From: Rheinheimera texasensis DSM 17496 | GTDB taxonomy: Bacteria; Pseudomonadota; Gammaproteobacteria; Enterobacterales; Alteromonadaceae | Direction of reading: 5' to 3' | NCBI RefSeq assembly: GCF_000711985.1 | Contig: NZ_JONU01000007.1 | Coordinates: forward strand, 248,001 to 312,000 | DNA: 64,000 nucleotides | Shown: in pieces, positions 26,314 through 34,017 of the stretch | Layout of the letters: every line of letters begins with the position of its first letter | Position numbering within the stretch: position 1 is the first letter of the stretch | Translations under genes and position numbers: made by a program | The notes under the pieces: model-generated | Seen by the model: the letters and a program-made list of their open reading frames with translations, nothing else | Told to the model about the DNA's origin: nothing | Database searches by the model: none

Positions 26314-29300
26314 TTAGAAATCTACCCGGACTGACAACTGCACCCGGCGCGGATTATACCAGCGTCTTGGCGTGCCAAATTCCGGATCAAAATCAATAGG
26401 TTCAATGTCATAGCCGGTTTGACGGTTAAAGACGTTAAACAGATCGGCACGGAATTTCACCACCAGTTCCGGATTAATCACGTAGTCCTGCGTATAGTTC
26501 AGGTCCATTTGCCAATGGCTGCTGCTGCGTCTGCTGCCCGCTTTTTCCGCATAGGCGCTGACGGCCTCATAAGCGCCACGTGGGTTCAAGCCGTAATATG
26601 CACCTGACCACTTTTCCCAGGCTTGTCCTGACTGGAACAGGAAATACGCGCCAATATTGGCTTCCCAGTCCAGGGTGTAATAACCGTACACTTTTAACAA
26701 ATGCGGTTTGTCTGCCGACAATCTGCCGTCTTTGTTATCCCAGACGTATTTGCCTTTATCGTCGTTGTAATAAGACGAACCGATAAAAGTATTGGCGTCA
26801 TTGGTATAAGTGGTGTTGTCCTGGTCGAAGTTACCGGTGTACCGGCTCCAGACATAAGACGCGTTCAGATAAGCGCGGTCGCCGACCCATTCGGCCTCAA
26901 AACTGGCTTCCCAGTACTTGGTGTAACCACCATCGACTTCAGCAATGACATAGGTCGAACCACCGATTTCTTTGCGAATGTCTTCCAGATTTTTTACATA
27001 ATCGCCAAGCGCGCGTAAATCTTCTGGTACCCCGCCATTGGGGCCATAAGTGCCTTCACGCGAACGCGCGTAGTTCCAGATGTCTTCCCAGAAATGCGAG
27101 CCTTCGCGGTGACGGATATGGCTGCGCAGGAACCAGCCGCCGTCTAATGCTTTAGTGGTGCCCAGGGTAAATTCGTCAATGCGGCGTGGTTTCAGGTCAT
27201 CTGCAAACACTTTACCGCTCGATGAGCCGCGGTTGGCGGTTTCCAGATAATTACCGTTTTCATCAAAACGCACTAACAAAGTGCGTTGGGTGCTGCGGTC
27301 CCAGGATGCAGCCCGTGCCAGTGAACTGGCTTCCGGGTTGTAGGATGCGTAGTTGGCAAAAATGGTATTTTCGCCATCATAGCGCCAGGTCGCCCCCAAA
27401 CGCGGCTGGATCATATCTTTCCAGTCGATGGTGTACATTTTGTACTTGTTACCGGGCGCCAGTTCAAAGCCTGACACAGTGCCGGCTTTTTCCCGCAAGC
27501 CCTGGCCAAACAGCTCGTCTTTGCTAATCAGCACACCGATGTTGTAGTCAAAATCACCGTGCGTGATAGTGTCGTTGATTTCAAAGTTATAGGACCGCGC
27601 CGCAGACTTAATCGGAGGCACTGTATTGCCAGTGGCATCGAGTAAACTCATCTGCTCAGTCGAGGTCTGGTAGAAGTACGGCACACCCGCTGCAGTTTTT
27701 TGTAAACCACCGGTATAAGCAATAGTGCCCCAACCGTTGGATAAACGGCTTAATTCTTCTTCGATGTCAGAATATTTAAAGCCAGCATGCAGTTTATGCG
27801 TGGTATCGCCATGACTTAATTCATGGTCAATGGCAAATTCCAGACTATCGCGATAAAAATTCTGGTTATTGATTTGCGGTGCCCCGCCAACCCGGCCACC
27901 ACCTGCTTTAGCGCCGGCGGCATTGGTATAACCATATTGATTAATCAGCTGCTGGGCAAAATTGTTAAATGCCAGTTGTGCCGGTGTGGTTGCATTGGCA
28001 ATTAAGGTTGGAACCGCCAGAGTGCCAAGGCCGGTCAGATTATTTAAATCGAGTTTAGTGCCAATCACCGGCTGAAAGGTAAAGCGGTTATCCGGCGTGC
28101 TGGCGGTTTCTAATTCAAAACGACCCGCGTTAAAGGTCAGACTGGTGTTGCTGCTCAGCAGGTAAGAACCATCAAAAGTCAGGATAGTCTGCTCAGACAA
28201 TTCACCTATTGACACTGTATCAGAATCAAAAGCACCGACAGAAGCGCCGTCTGACTCGCGGCTGGAATCGCGCAGACTCAGATTAAACAACAAATCATCG
28301 GTCGGCGCGAAGGTCAGTTTGCCGAAATATTCATCGCGCTCACTGCTGTAATCTTTCACCGGACCATAGTTAGTTTCTTTATTGGCACGCTCTGTTTCCG
28401 GCCGGTAATAAGAGCCATAGAAATACAGCATATCTTCAACTAACGGGCCGGCCAGCCCCATGGTGATCCAGCTGCTTTCTGATTTGAAAGCTTTGGCGGC
28501 ATCTTTGCTGTTCGCTGTGAGGCTCTTACTCTGTAGCTTGTACTCAACATAACCTTCAAATTCATTGGTACCAGATTTGGAGATGGTATTGATAGAAAAA
28601 CCGCCGGAGCGGTTAAACCCGACAGCCTTGGCACCGCCACGGTCCATTGACACACTGGCGATGTCGTGGGTGGAAGGATCTGACGCCAGGTTACCGAACA
28701 ACGGCAAAGACACATCCACACCATCAAAACCATATTTGTTGTCTACCCCAGAACCACCAGCCGCTGGGCCTAAAGTGCCATTTTCTGAGTACTGCACGCC
28801 CGGTACCAGTTTTAACAAATCTCGGTATTCCTGGCCAACCGGCAACGACTCGATATTTTCTGCACCCAAAGAGTTGGTTAAAGCCGAGTTACCCTCACGC
28901 GCTATCGAACTGCCAAGCACCTGGATCACTTCAACCTCAGCGCCACCGGCTCCGAGATTAACATCGACGGTCGAGGTTTGCTCCAGCAAGACTTCAACCT
29001 GCATTTTACGCACGACGCCGGTTGCATTGCTGATGGTCAGCTCATATTTACCCGGCAGCAGCAGTGGCAATGAATAAGTGCCGTCAGCTTTGGTCACGAC
29101 AGTACGGGGTTTTGGCATCACATTACTGCTTGCGGTAATAGTGAGACCGGCGACTGAGCTTTGGGCAGAATCGGCACTGATTTTGCCTTTAATGCCGCCG
29201 GCTTGCTGGGCCATCGCCGGCGCTGCGCATAACGCGCTGGCCAGCAGAGCGCTGGTAATAAGGTTGATGCCAAAACGCCGGACCGGCGTCGTCGGATACT

Positions 29301-29322
29301 GCGGTGATGTTGTTATTTTCAT
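26314..29322 (-). CDS. TonB-dependent receptor with carboxypeptidase-regulatory-like N-terminus
   Basis: The start is the ATG at 29322 (MKITTSPQYPTTPVRR), which gives a signal peptide ending in APAMAQQ; the frame is open 40 codons further. Domain order: signal (1-38), a carboxypeptidase-regulatory-like beta-sandwich (about 40-125; DGTYSLPLLLPGKYELTIS), a plug domain (about 140-260), then a long barrel ending in LSVRVDF with terminal Phe. The 1,002 residues resemble Oar-type receptors. The ligand is not readable from the sequence. Its place between wall-peptide and D-amino-acid operons suggests peptidoglycan fragments. Only weak versions of the MurR palindrome lie upstream. Confidence 0.9.
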   Translation of the reverse strand: MKITTSPQYPTTPVRRFGINLITSALLASALCAAPAMAQQAGGIKGKISADSAQSSVAGLTITASSNVMPKPRTVVTKADGTYSLPLLLPGKYELTISNATGVVRKMQVEVLLEQTSTVDVNLGAGGAEVEVIQVLGSSIAREGNSALTNSLGAENIESLPVGQEYRDLLKLVPGVQYSENGTLGPAAGGSGVDNKYGFDGVDVSLPLFGNLASDPSTHDIASVSMDRGGAKAVGFNRSGGFSINTISKSGTNEFEGYVEYKLQSKSLTANSKDAAKAFKSESSWITMGLAGPLVEDMLYFYGSYYRPETERANKETNYGPVKDYSSERDEYFGKLTFAPTDDLLFNLSLRDSSRESDGASVGAFDSDTVSIGELSEQTILTFDGSYLLSSNTSLTFNAGRFELETASTPDNRFTFQPVIGTKLDLNNLTGLGTLAVPTLIANATTPAQLAFNNFAQQLINQYGYTNAAGAKAGGGRVGGAPQINNQNFYRDSLEFAIDHELSHGDTTHKLHAGFKYSDIEEELSRLSNGWGTIAYTGGLQKTAAGVPYFYQTSTEQMSLLDATGNTVPPIKSAARSYNFEINDTITHGDFDYNIGVLISKDELFGQGLREKAGTVSGFELAPGNKYKMYTIDWKDMIQPRLGATWRYDGENTIFANYASYNPEASSLARAASWDRSTQRTLLVRFDENGNYLETANRGSSSGKVFADDLKPRRIDEFTLGTTKALDGGWFLRSHIRHREGSHFWEDIWNYARSREGTYGPNGGVPEDLRALGDYVKNLEDIRKEIGGSTYVIAEVDGGYTKYWEASFEAEWVGDRAYLNASYVWSRYTGNFDQDNTTYTNDANTFIGSSYYNDDKGKYVWDNKDGRLSADKPHLLKVYGYYTLDWEANIGAYFLFQSGQAWEKWSGAYYGLNPRGAYEAVSAYAEKAGSRRSSSHWQMDLNYTQDYVINPELVVKFRADLFNVFNRQTGYDIEPIDFDPEFGTPRRWYNPRRVQLSVRVDF

Positions 29323-29681
29323 TGCTAAGTCCCGGATTATTATTGTCTGTACCGCTGACCTGCTTTTCACGCTGATTTGCTGCCAAACCAGCCCGACTAC
29401 AAAAGCGCTGCCGCTGCCACCGTCTGAAACCAGACGGCCCATGAGGGCGAAATTTTATTCATGCCCATAGCAAAGATAGCAATAAATTATTTTATGAGAA
29501 ATAGCTTATGCGAATTAATTTATGGGTTAAGAATATTCAATTATTAAGCTTCGGTTTGGCGGGATTTTCAGCAGTCAAAATGCGGAGCATTGCCGAGTTA
29601 TCGATTTGCAACTAATTGAAATTTAAATACTTTAACGCCCCTACTTTCATGCATGCAGGGGCGTTAGCTGTTAATTAACAC
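29323..29681. other. promoter region of the TonB receptor, no gene
   Basis: An AT-rich intergenic region of 359 bases. It holds a strong hairpin at 29633-29666 and two weak versions of the GAATA-N3-TATTC palindrome (CAATA-AAT-TATTT at 29480-29492 and GAATA-TTC-AATTA at 29531-29543, each two mismatches). No coding frame is convincing. Confidence 0.5.
29633..29666 (-). terminator. hairpin downstream of the D-amino acid operon
   Basis: TAACGCCCCT pairs with AGGGGCGTTA, 10 perfect pairs. It begins about 15 bases past the stop of the aminotransferase gene. The minus-strand tail is AT-rich but not a pure T-run, so termination efficiency is uncertain. Confidence 0.7.
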
Positions 29682-30548
29682 CTATTGGTGTGGATCATCA
29701 AATTTATGGGCGGCGAATAATTGCTGAGCCTGATGCCAGACAGGACCAACTTCGCCAGAGCCAACCGGCTTGCCGTCAATTGCAACAACCGGCATCAACT
29801 CTTTTGATGAGCTGGTCAGCCAGACTTCATCTGCATCCAACACTTCGGCTTTGCTGATCACCCGTTCCTGCACGGTCAATGTACTATGTGTTCTGAGGAT
29901 GTGTAACAGCAGCAATCGCGTAATACCGGGTAAGATTTGATGATCCAGCGGTGGTGTACTGATCACACCGTCTTTAACAATAAAGGCATTACAGGAACTG
30001 CCCTCGGTCAGTTCATCCTGGTCATTAAACAAAATGGTTTCCTGATAACCGGCATCGACGCCTTGCTGATGATGCAGCACATTACCCAGCAGCGCGGTCG
30101 ATTTGATATGACAGCGTTTCCAGCGCAAATCCTGAGCCGAAGCTACCTGAAATGACTTGGCTGAACCCGGTAAGCCGGTCGGCGGCGGATTGATGGCAAA
30201 AGTAAAGGCAAATACGGTCGGGGTAACACCGGACGGAAAGGCATGACCACGTTTGCTGTCAGTGCCGCGCGAAACATGCAAGTAAATGCCTAAATCACCA
30301 TTGCCGTTCAGGTCGAGCAGCTGGCGGATCATCTCCAGCCACTGCGCATGGCTCCAGTCAAACTGAATGCCAATTTCGGCCAGACCGCGCTGCATCCGGT
30401 CGATATGCGGTGTAAAGCCAACCAGTTTGCCCTGATAACTGGGGATCACTTCATAAATGCCATCACCAAACAAAAAACCGCGATCCATCGGAGAAATGCG
30501 AGCTTCACTGGCGGGCATAAAACTGCCGTTTAAATAAACATCAGACAA
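29682..30548 (-). CDS. dat: D-amino acid aminotransferase
   Basis: The 288-residue class IV (branched-chain/D-amino acid) aminotransferase. Near the start GDGIYEVIPSYQGKLVGFTP is typical of D-amino acid aminotransferases. The PLP lysine is in RCHIKSTALLGNVLHHQQ near residue 148, and ETILFNDQDELTEGSSCNAF and ILPGITRLLLL follow. The reaction is D-Ala + 2-oxoglutarate to pyruvate + D-Glu (and similar D-amino acids). It is the last gene of the run nagZ-DUF1445-pxpB-pxpC-DUF4392-dat, 9 bases after the DUF4392 gene. Its product D-Glu is the presumed substrate of the neighbours. Confidence 0.92.
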   Translation of the reverse strand: MSDVYLNGSFMPASEARISPMDRGFLFGDGIYEVIPSYQGKLVGFTPHIDRMQRGLAEIGIQFDWSHAQWLEMIRQLLDLNGNGDLGIYLHVSRGTDSKRGHAFPSGVTPTVFAFTFAINPPPTGLPGSAKSFQVASAQDLRWKRCHIKSTALLGNVLHHQQGVDAGYQETILFNDQDELTEGSSCNAFIVKDGVISTPPLDHQILPGITRLLLLHILRTHSTLTVQERVISKAEVLDADEVWLTSSSKELMPVVAIDGKPVGSGEVGPVWHQAQQLFAAHKFDDPHQ

Positions 30549-30557
30549 GTTAAGTCC

Positions 30558-31436
30558 TTACACCGTTGCTGACCGGTGTTGTTGATACAATTGATAAATC
30601 TGCTGGCATAACAAAGCACCAATGTCTGGTGCAAGACCATCTTCGGTCAGTGTGTTTTGCCGGGTAACGCCATCGACACTGCCATGTTCAGACAGAAACT
30701 GCAGGCTTGGCAAGGCGTCACAGCAGGCAAACAAATCCACACCGCTCAGAAGCGACCAGTGATAAGCCAGGCCATAGGCCGCCCAGTTTGAGACGTCGGC
30801 GACAATAAGCTCACTGCAACCGGTCACTGCGGGTCTGATATCCAAAGCGCGCACAGTGTCGATAATCTTACCCATGCCTATTTCATTGCCACCATCGCCG
30901 ATACCGACCGTAGGACAAGTCGCAAGCCGCATCAGCGCATCCAAGTCTGCGACTTTGCTACTGATATCTTCATGGCGCATATTGTAATAACGTCCGTCCG
31001 CCGCCTGTCCGGGCCTTTCAATGCAAAGCACCGCTGCTGGCCGATACTGCGCTAATAATTGGGCTGCGCGCTGCTGCCCATCGATACCAAGCGGAAAAAC
31101 TTCGACCTGAAAATGCCCGGCCAATACAGACAACAACGGGTCGCCGCATACCAGCACCGGATGAACGCCAAGTGCCTGCAGCATGCGATAAATCGCGATA
31201 GCGCCAACCGGCCCATCGGTCTCAAAAGTACCGGCAACCGGAAAGCCAGTGCCAATCAGCACTGTTTGTCCCGGTTGGTATAACAAGGCCGCAGCGCGAG
31301 CGGTATACCCAGGTTGCAGTGCCTGACGCGCCAGTGCCATGCCACGCGGATTGCGGGCCACTAACAATGCTTCAACCTGCGCGGTAGCAACAGGTGGCGA
31401 AATCTCTGCATGCTGCTGAATTGAGCTGTCAGACAT
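30558..31436 (-). CDS. DUF4392 protein, D-glutamate cyclase-like
   Basis: The start is the ATG at 31436 behind CGGAGAGACAG; it overlaps the end of pxpC by 8 bases. The 292-residue product shows TGFPV and TDGPVGA near the N-terminus, CIERPGQAADGRYYNMRHED in the middle, and GIGDGGNEIGMG, the signature of DUF4392. In animals, this domain is the C-terminal part of D-glutamate cyclase (DGLUCY), which turns D-Glu into 5-oxo-D-proline; the N-terminal part is DUF1445. Here the DUF1445 domain is a separate gene in the same operon (33186-33980). Enzymatic role in D-Glu removal is inferred from that split. Confidence 0.85.
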   Translation of the reverse strand: MSDSSIQQHAEISPPVATAQVEALLVARNPRGMALARQALQPGYTARAAALLYQPGQTVLIGTGFPVAGTFETDGPVGAIAIYRMLQALGVHPVLVCGDPLLSVLAGHFQVEVFPLGIDGQQRAAQLLAQYRPAAVLCIERPGQAADGRYYNMRHEDISSKVADLDALMRLATCPTVGIGDGGNEIGMGKIIDTVRALDIRPAVTGCSELIVADVSNWAAYGLAYHWSLLSGVDLFACCDALPSLQFLSEHGSVDGVTRQNTLTEDGLAPDIGALLCQQIYQLYQQHRSATV

Positions 31437-32460
31437 CTGTCTCTCCGCGAAAACCGGCTTGCAGCCATTGCTGCGCAACCAGATCCAGTTGCTGTTGTAA
31501 GACGCCCAGGCGCTGCCGCTCCAGCTGCACCGCAGCTTGCAGCTCCAGCCAATAGAACCGGACAAAATTACCAGACATCATCTGGCCCAGCAGTTCGCAC
31601 CCACCGCGGGTTAAAGCGCCGGTTTTTGGATAGCCGCCAATGGTCTGATGGTCGTTGAGCATCACAATTGGCAGCCCATTTGGTGGTAGTTGGATGGCAC
31701 CGAGACAAATACCCTCTGAATAGAGCTGCTGGGCTTTGACTGGCAAAGGCTCGCCGCCTAACTGCATGCCCATCCGGTCGCTGCGGGCGGTAATGCGGAA
31801 TAAGCGTTGGGTTAATAATTGCGTAACTTGCGGATCTAAATCTTCAATTTGCGCACCGGTAATCATCGGTAAAGCCCGGATGCTGTGGTGGCGATAATGC
31901 TGGTGATAAGGCAAGGAAATTTGTGGGTCTGCATGTAGCCAGGCGCCACAGGATAATAAAGTCCCGGCGTTAATCACTTGCCCTTGTCCATCCGGCCCGC
32001 CAACTTTTTCCCGCAGCACTGTGGCAACACTGCCACAAATGGCAGGCGCCGCAAAACCGCCGGCTACCGCCAGATAAGCGCGGGCACCGGCTCTGCTATA
32101 CCCGATTTCAAGCAAATCCCCAGGCTGTAGCAATAAAGTGCGATAGCGCGATACCGGCTGACTATTCAGCAGCAGTGGCATCGCAGCACCGGTTAAAGCG
32201 AGCAACACCGGTTGTTCAGCGCGAAAGGCGACGGCGCCAAGGGTGATTTCTAGTACAGCCGGGCAAGCACCTGTCACTGTGTTGTGATTTCCAACCAACG
32301 CATTGGCGAGCCGCGCTGAGGTTAAATCTATTGCGCCCCCTTGTGTCAGTCCGGCTGCGGCAGCGCCAAAACGGCCAGCGTCCTGTAGTTGCAAGCCACT
32401 ATGGCCTTGCAGCACCAAAAGCCCGGTCAGCTTCGATGTTTCCAGAGATGGCGTTCTCAT
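31429..32460 (-). CDS. pxpC: 5-oxoprolinase subunit C (biotin-dependent carboxylase-like family)
   Basis: The 343-residue product matches the PxpC/KipA/allophanate hydrolase subunit 2 family: LQGHSGLQLQDAGRFGAAAA near the N-terminus, AYLAVAGGFAAP, ITARSDRMGMQLGG, and SEGICLGAIQLPPNGLPIVM then GGYPKTGALTRGGCELLGQM. With PxpB and PxpA it forms an ATP-dependent 5-oxoprolinase that opens 5-oxoproline to glutamate. The start overlaps the pxpB stop in an ATGA arrangement. No PxpA (LamB/YcsF family) is in this window. Confidence 0.9.
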   Translation of the reverse strand: MRTPSLETSKLTGLLVLQGHSGLQLQDAGRFGAAAAGLTQGGAIDLTSARLANALVGNHNTVTGACPAVLEITLGAVAFRAEQPVLLALTGAAMPLLLNSQPVSRYRTLLLQPGDLLEIGYSRAGARAYLAVAGGFAAPAICGSVATVLREKVGGPDGQGQVINAGTLLSCGAWLHADPQISLPYHQHYRHHSIRALPMITGAQIEDLDPQVTQLLTQRLFRITARSDRMGMQLGGEPLPVKAQQLYSEGICLGAIQLPPNGLPIVMLNDHQTIGGYPKTGALTRGGCELLGQMMSGNFVRFYWLELQAAVQLERQRLGVLQQQLDLVAQQWLQAGFRGETDV

Positions 32461-33185
32461 AGCTGACCACCAAGCTTTAGATACTCAGGTAGCTCTATCG
32501 GCACAAAACGCACTGTATCTCCCACCGCAAATGGCAACATAGGATCAGCATGTAAATCAAACAGCGGCGTTGGACAATTGCCGAGCAAATGCCAGCCCCC
32601 CGGCGAGGCGGCCGGATACACTGCAGTCTGCCGGTCCGCAATCGCCACACTGCCGGCGGCCACCGTCGCTCTGGGATTGGCCAGCCTTGGCGTATTGATG
32701 CGCGGATCAGTAAAACCCAGATAAGCAAAACCCGGAGCAAAGCCAATGGCATAAACCTGGTAGGACTGCTGACTGTGCAGCTTAATCAGCTCTGAAATCG
32801 TCATTTGGTGCAGCGCTGCCACAGTTGCCAGGTCTGGCCCGCTTTTAATACTGTAATAACAAGGTAACTCGATAATCTTGTTTGCGTTTGTGTGTGATGC
32901 CGGCCGGAATAGCTGTGTTTGCGCACTGATAATTTTCTGCCAAATCTCGCCGTGGTCGGTTTTCAGCACATCAAAAATAATCAGTACAGAGGTGTAAGAC
33001 GGCACCAGCTCCAATAGCGCATCACCGAGTAAAAGCGGTAAATGTGTTCGTAAGCTGTGCATCACCTGCATCAGTTTCGGCCCCGGGCCTTGTGGCGCCA
33101 GCGCGGTTAAATCCAGTAGCAGCGCTTGCTCACTGTGAATGCGCAACCGGACCGGGATTTCAGCACTGAGCAGTTGTAAATGCAT
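32457..33185 (-). CDS. pxpB: 5-oxoprolinase subunit B (KipI-like)
   Basis: The 242-residue product belongs to the KipI/allophanate hydrolase subunit 1 family. The signature YAIGFAPGFAYLGFTDPRIN and the following PRLANPRATVAAGSVAIADR and SPGGWHLLGNCP are clear. It starts at 33185, immediately after the DUF1445 stop, and overlaps pxpC by 4 bases, so it is translationally coupled on both sides. B. subtilis has the similar neighbourhood ycsI (DUF1445)-kipI-kipA. Confidence 0.92.
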   Translation of the reverse strand: MHLQLLSAEIPVRLRIHSEQALLLDLTALAPQGPGPKLMQVMHSLRTHLPLLLGDALLELVPSYTSVLIIFDVLKTDHGEIWQKIISAQTQLFRPASHTNANKIIELPCYYSIKSGPDLATVAALHQMTISELIKLHSQQSYQVYAIGFAPGFAYLGFTDPRINTPRLANPRATVAAGSVAIADRQTAVYPAASPGGWHLLGNCPTPLFDLHADPMLPFAVGDTVRFVPIELPEYLKLGGQL

Positions 33186-33980
33186 TTACAGCACCGCCAG
33201 ACTGGCGTTGGTCAAATCCGTCACCAGCATACAACCCGGGCTATGGCTAAAAGCCAAATCTGCCCCGGCATGTTTTATCGCAACTTGTGGTGTGACACCA
33301 CAGGCCCAGAACACCGGGACCTCATCGGCATGAATGCTGACCGCATCACCATAGTCCGGCGTCTGCAAATCACTGATGCCAATCAGCTTAGGGTCGCCTA
33401 AATGCACTGGCGCACCATGTACAGTAGGAAAGCGGCTACAGATCTGAATAGCACGGATAGCATCTGCTGCGCGCATGGGTCGCATGCTGACCACCATATT
33501 GCCGGCAAAGGCGCCGACAGCATTTAATTTGAGGTTGGTATTGTACATCGGCACATTCTTCTGTTCCGTTTGATGGCGTAATTCAATACCGCCTTGTTGC
33601 AGCGCTTCTTCAAACGAAAACGAGCAACCAATCAGGAAACTGACCATATCGTCACGCCAATATGGCGTTAAATCGGTCACGGACTCAGTGAAGACGCCGG
33701 CGCGAAACACGTTATAACTCGGTGCATCACAGCGGATATCCAGTTTTTTTCCGCCGAGCTCGAAGTCAGTCTGACCAGGCAACGTGGCAAAAGCCAGCAG
33801 CGGACAAGGTTTAGGATTGGCCAGACAAAACTTCAGAAAATCATCCGCCAGCGTTTTTGGCAGGATCGCCAGATTTGCCTGCACGTAGCCGTTAGCCAGG
33901 CCTGCAGTTGGCCCTTGCCAAAGTCCCTGCCTTGCTGCGGTTCTGACTGCTTGCGGGCTTGAATGGGCGTTCAGTAACAT
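33186..33980 (-). CDS. DUF1445 protein (YcsI-like), D-glutamate cyclase N-domain homologue
   Basis: The start is the ATG at 33980 (MLLNAHSSPQAVRTAARQG) with AAAGGAACATCG upstream. The 264-residue product has the DUF1445/YcsI pattern: GYVQANLAILP, RCDAPSYNVFRAG, DDMVSFLIGCSFSFEEAL, NVPMYNTN, VFWACGVTPQ and HSPGCMLVTD. It was long called a putative hydro-lyase. The human D-glutamate cyclase is a DUF1445-DUF4392 fusion, and both halves are in this operon. A shared role in converting D-Glu to 5-oxo-D-proline is inferred. Confidence 0.88.
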   Translation of the reverse strand: MLLNAHSSPQAVRTAARQGLWQGPTAGLANGYVQANLAILPKTLADDFLKFCLANPKPCPLLAFATLPGQTDFELGGKKLDIRCDAPSYNVFRAGVFTESVTDLTPYWRDDMVSFLIGCSFSFEEALQQGGIELRHQTEQKNVPMYNTNLKLNAVGAFAGNMVVSMRPMRAADAIRAIQICSRFPTVHGAPVHLGDPKLIGISDLQTPDYGDAVSIHADEVPVFWACGVTPQVAIKHAGADLAFSHSPGCMLVTDLTNASLAVL

Positions 33981-34017
33981 CGATGTTCCTTTTGACTTTT
34001 GTCCGGCAAATAACACT

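Noticed and set aside
30558-33980. Urea/allophanate pathway assignment for the PxpB/PxpC homologues
   Set aside because: There is no urea carboxylase or allophanate hydrolase large subunit nearby, and the DUF1445/DUF4392/Dat context fits 5-oxoproline metabolism better.
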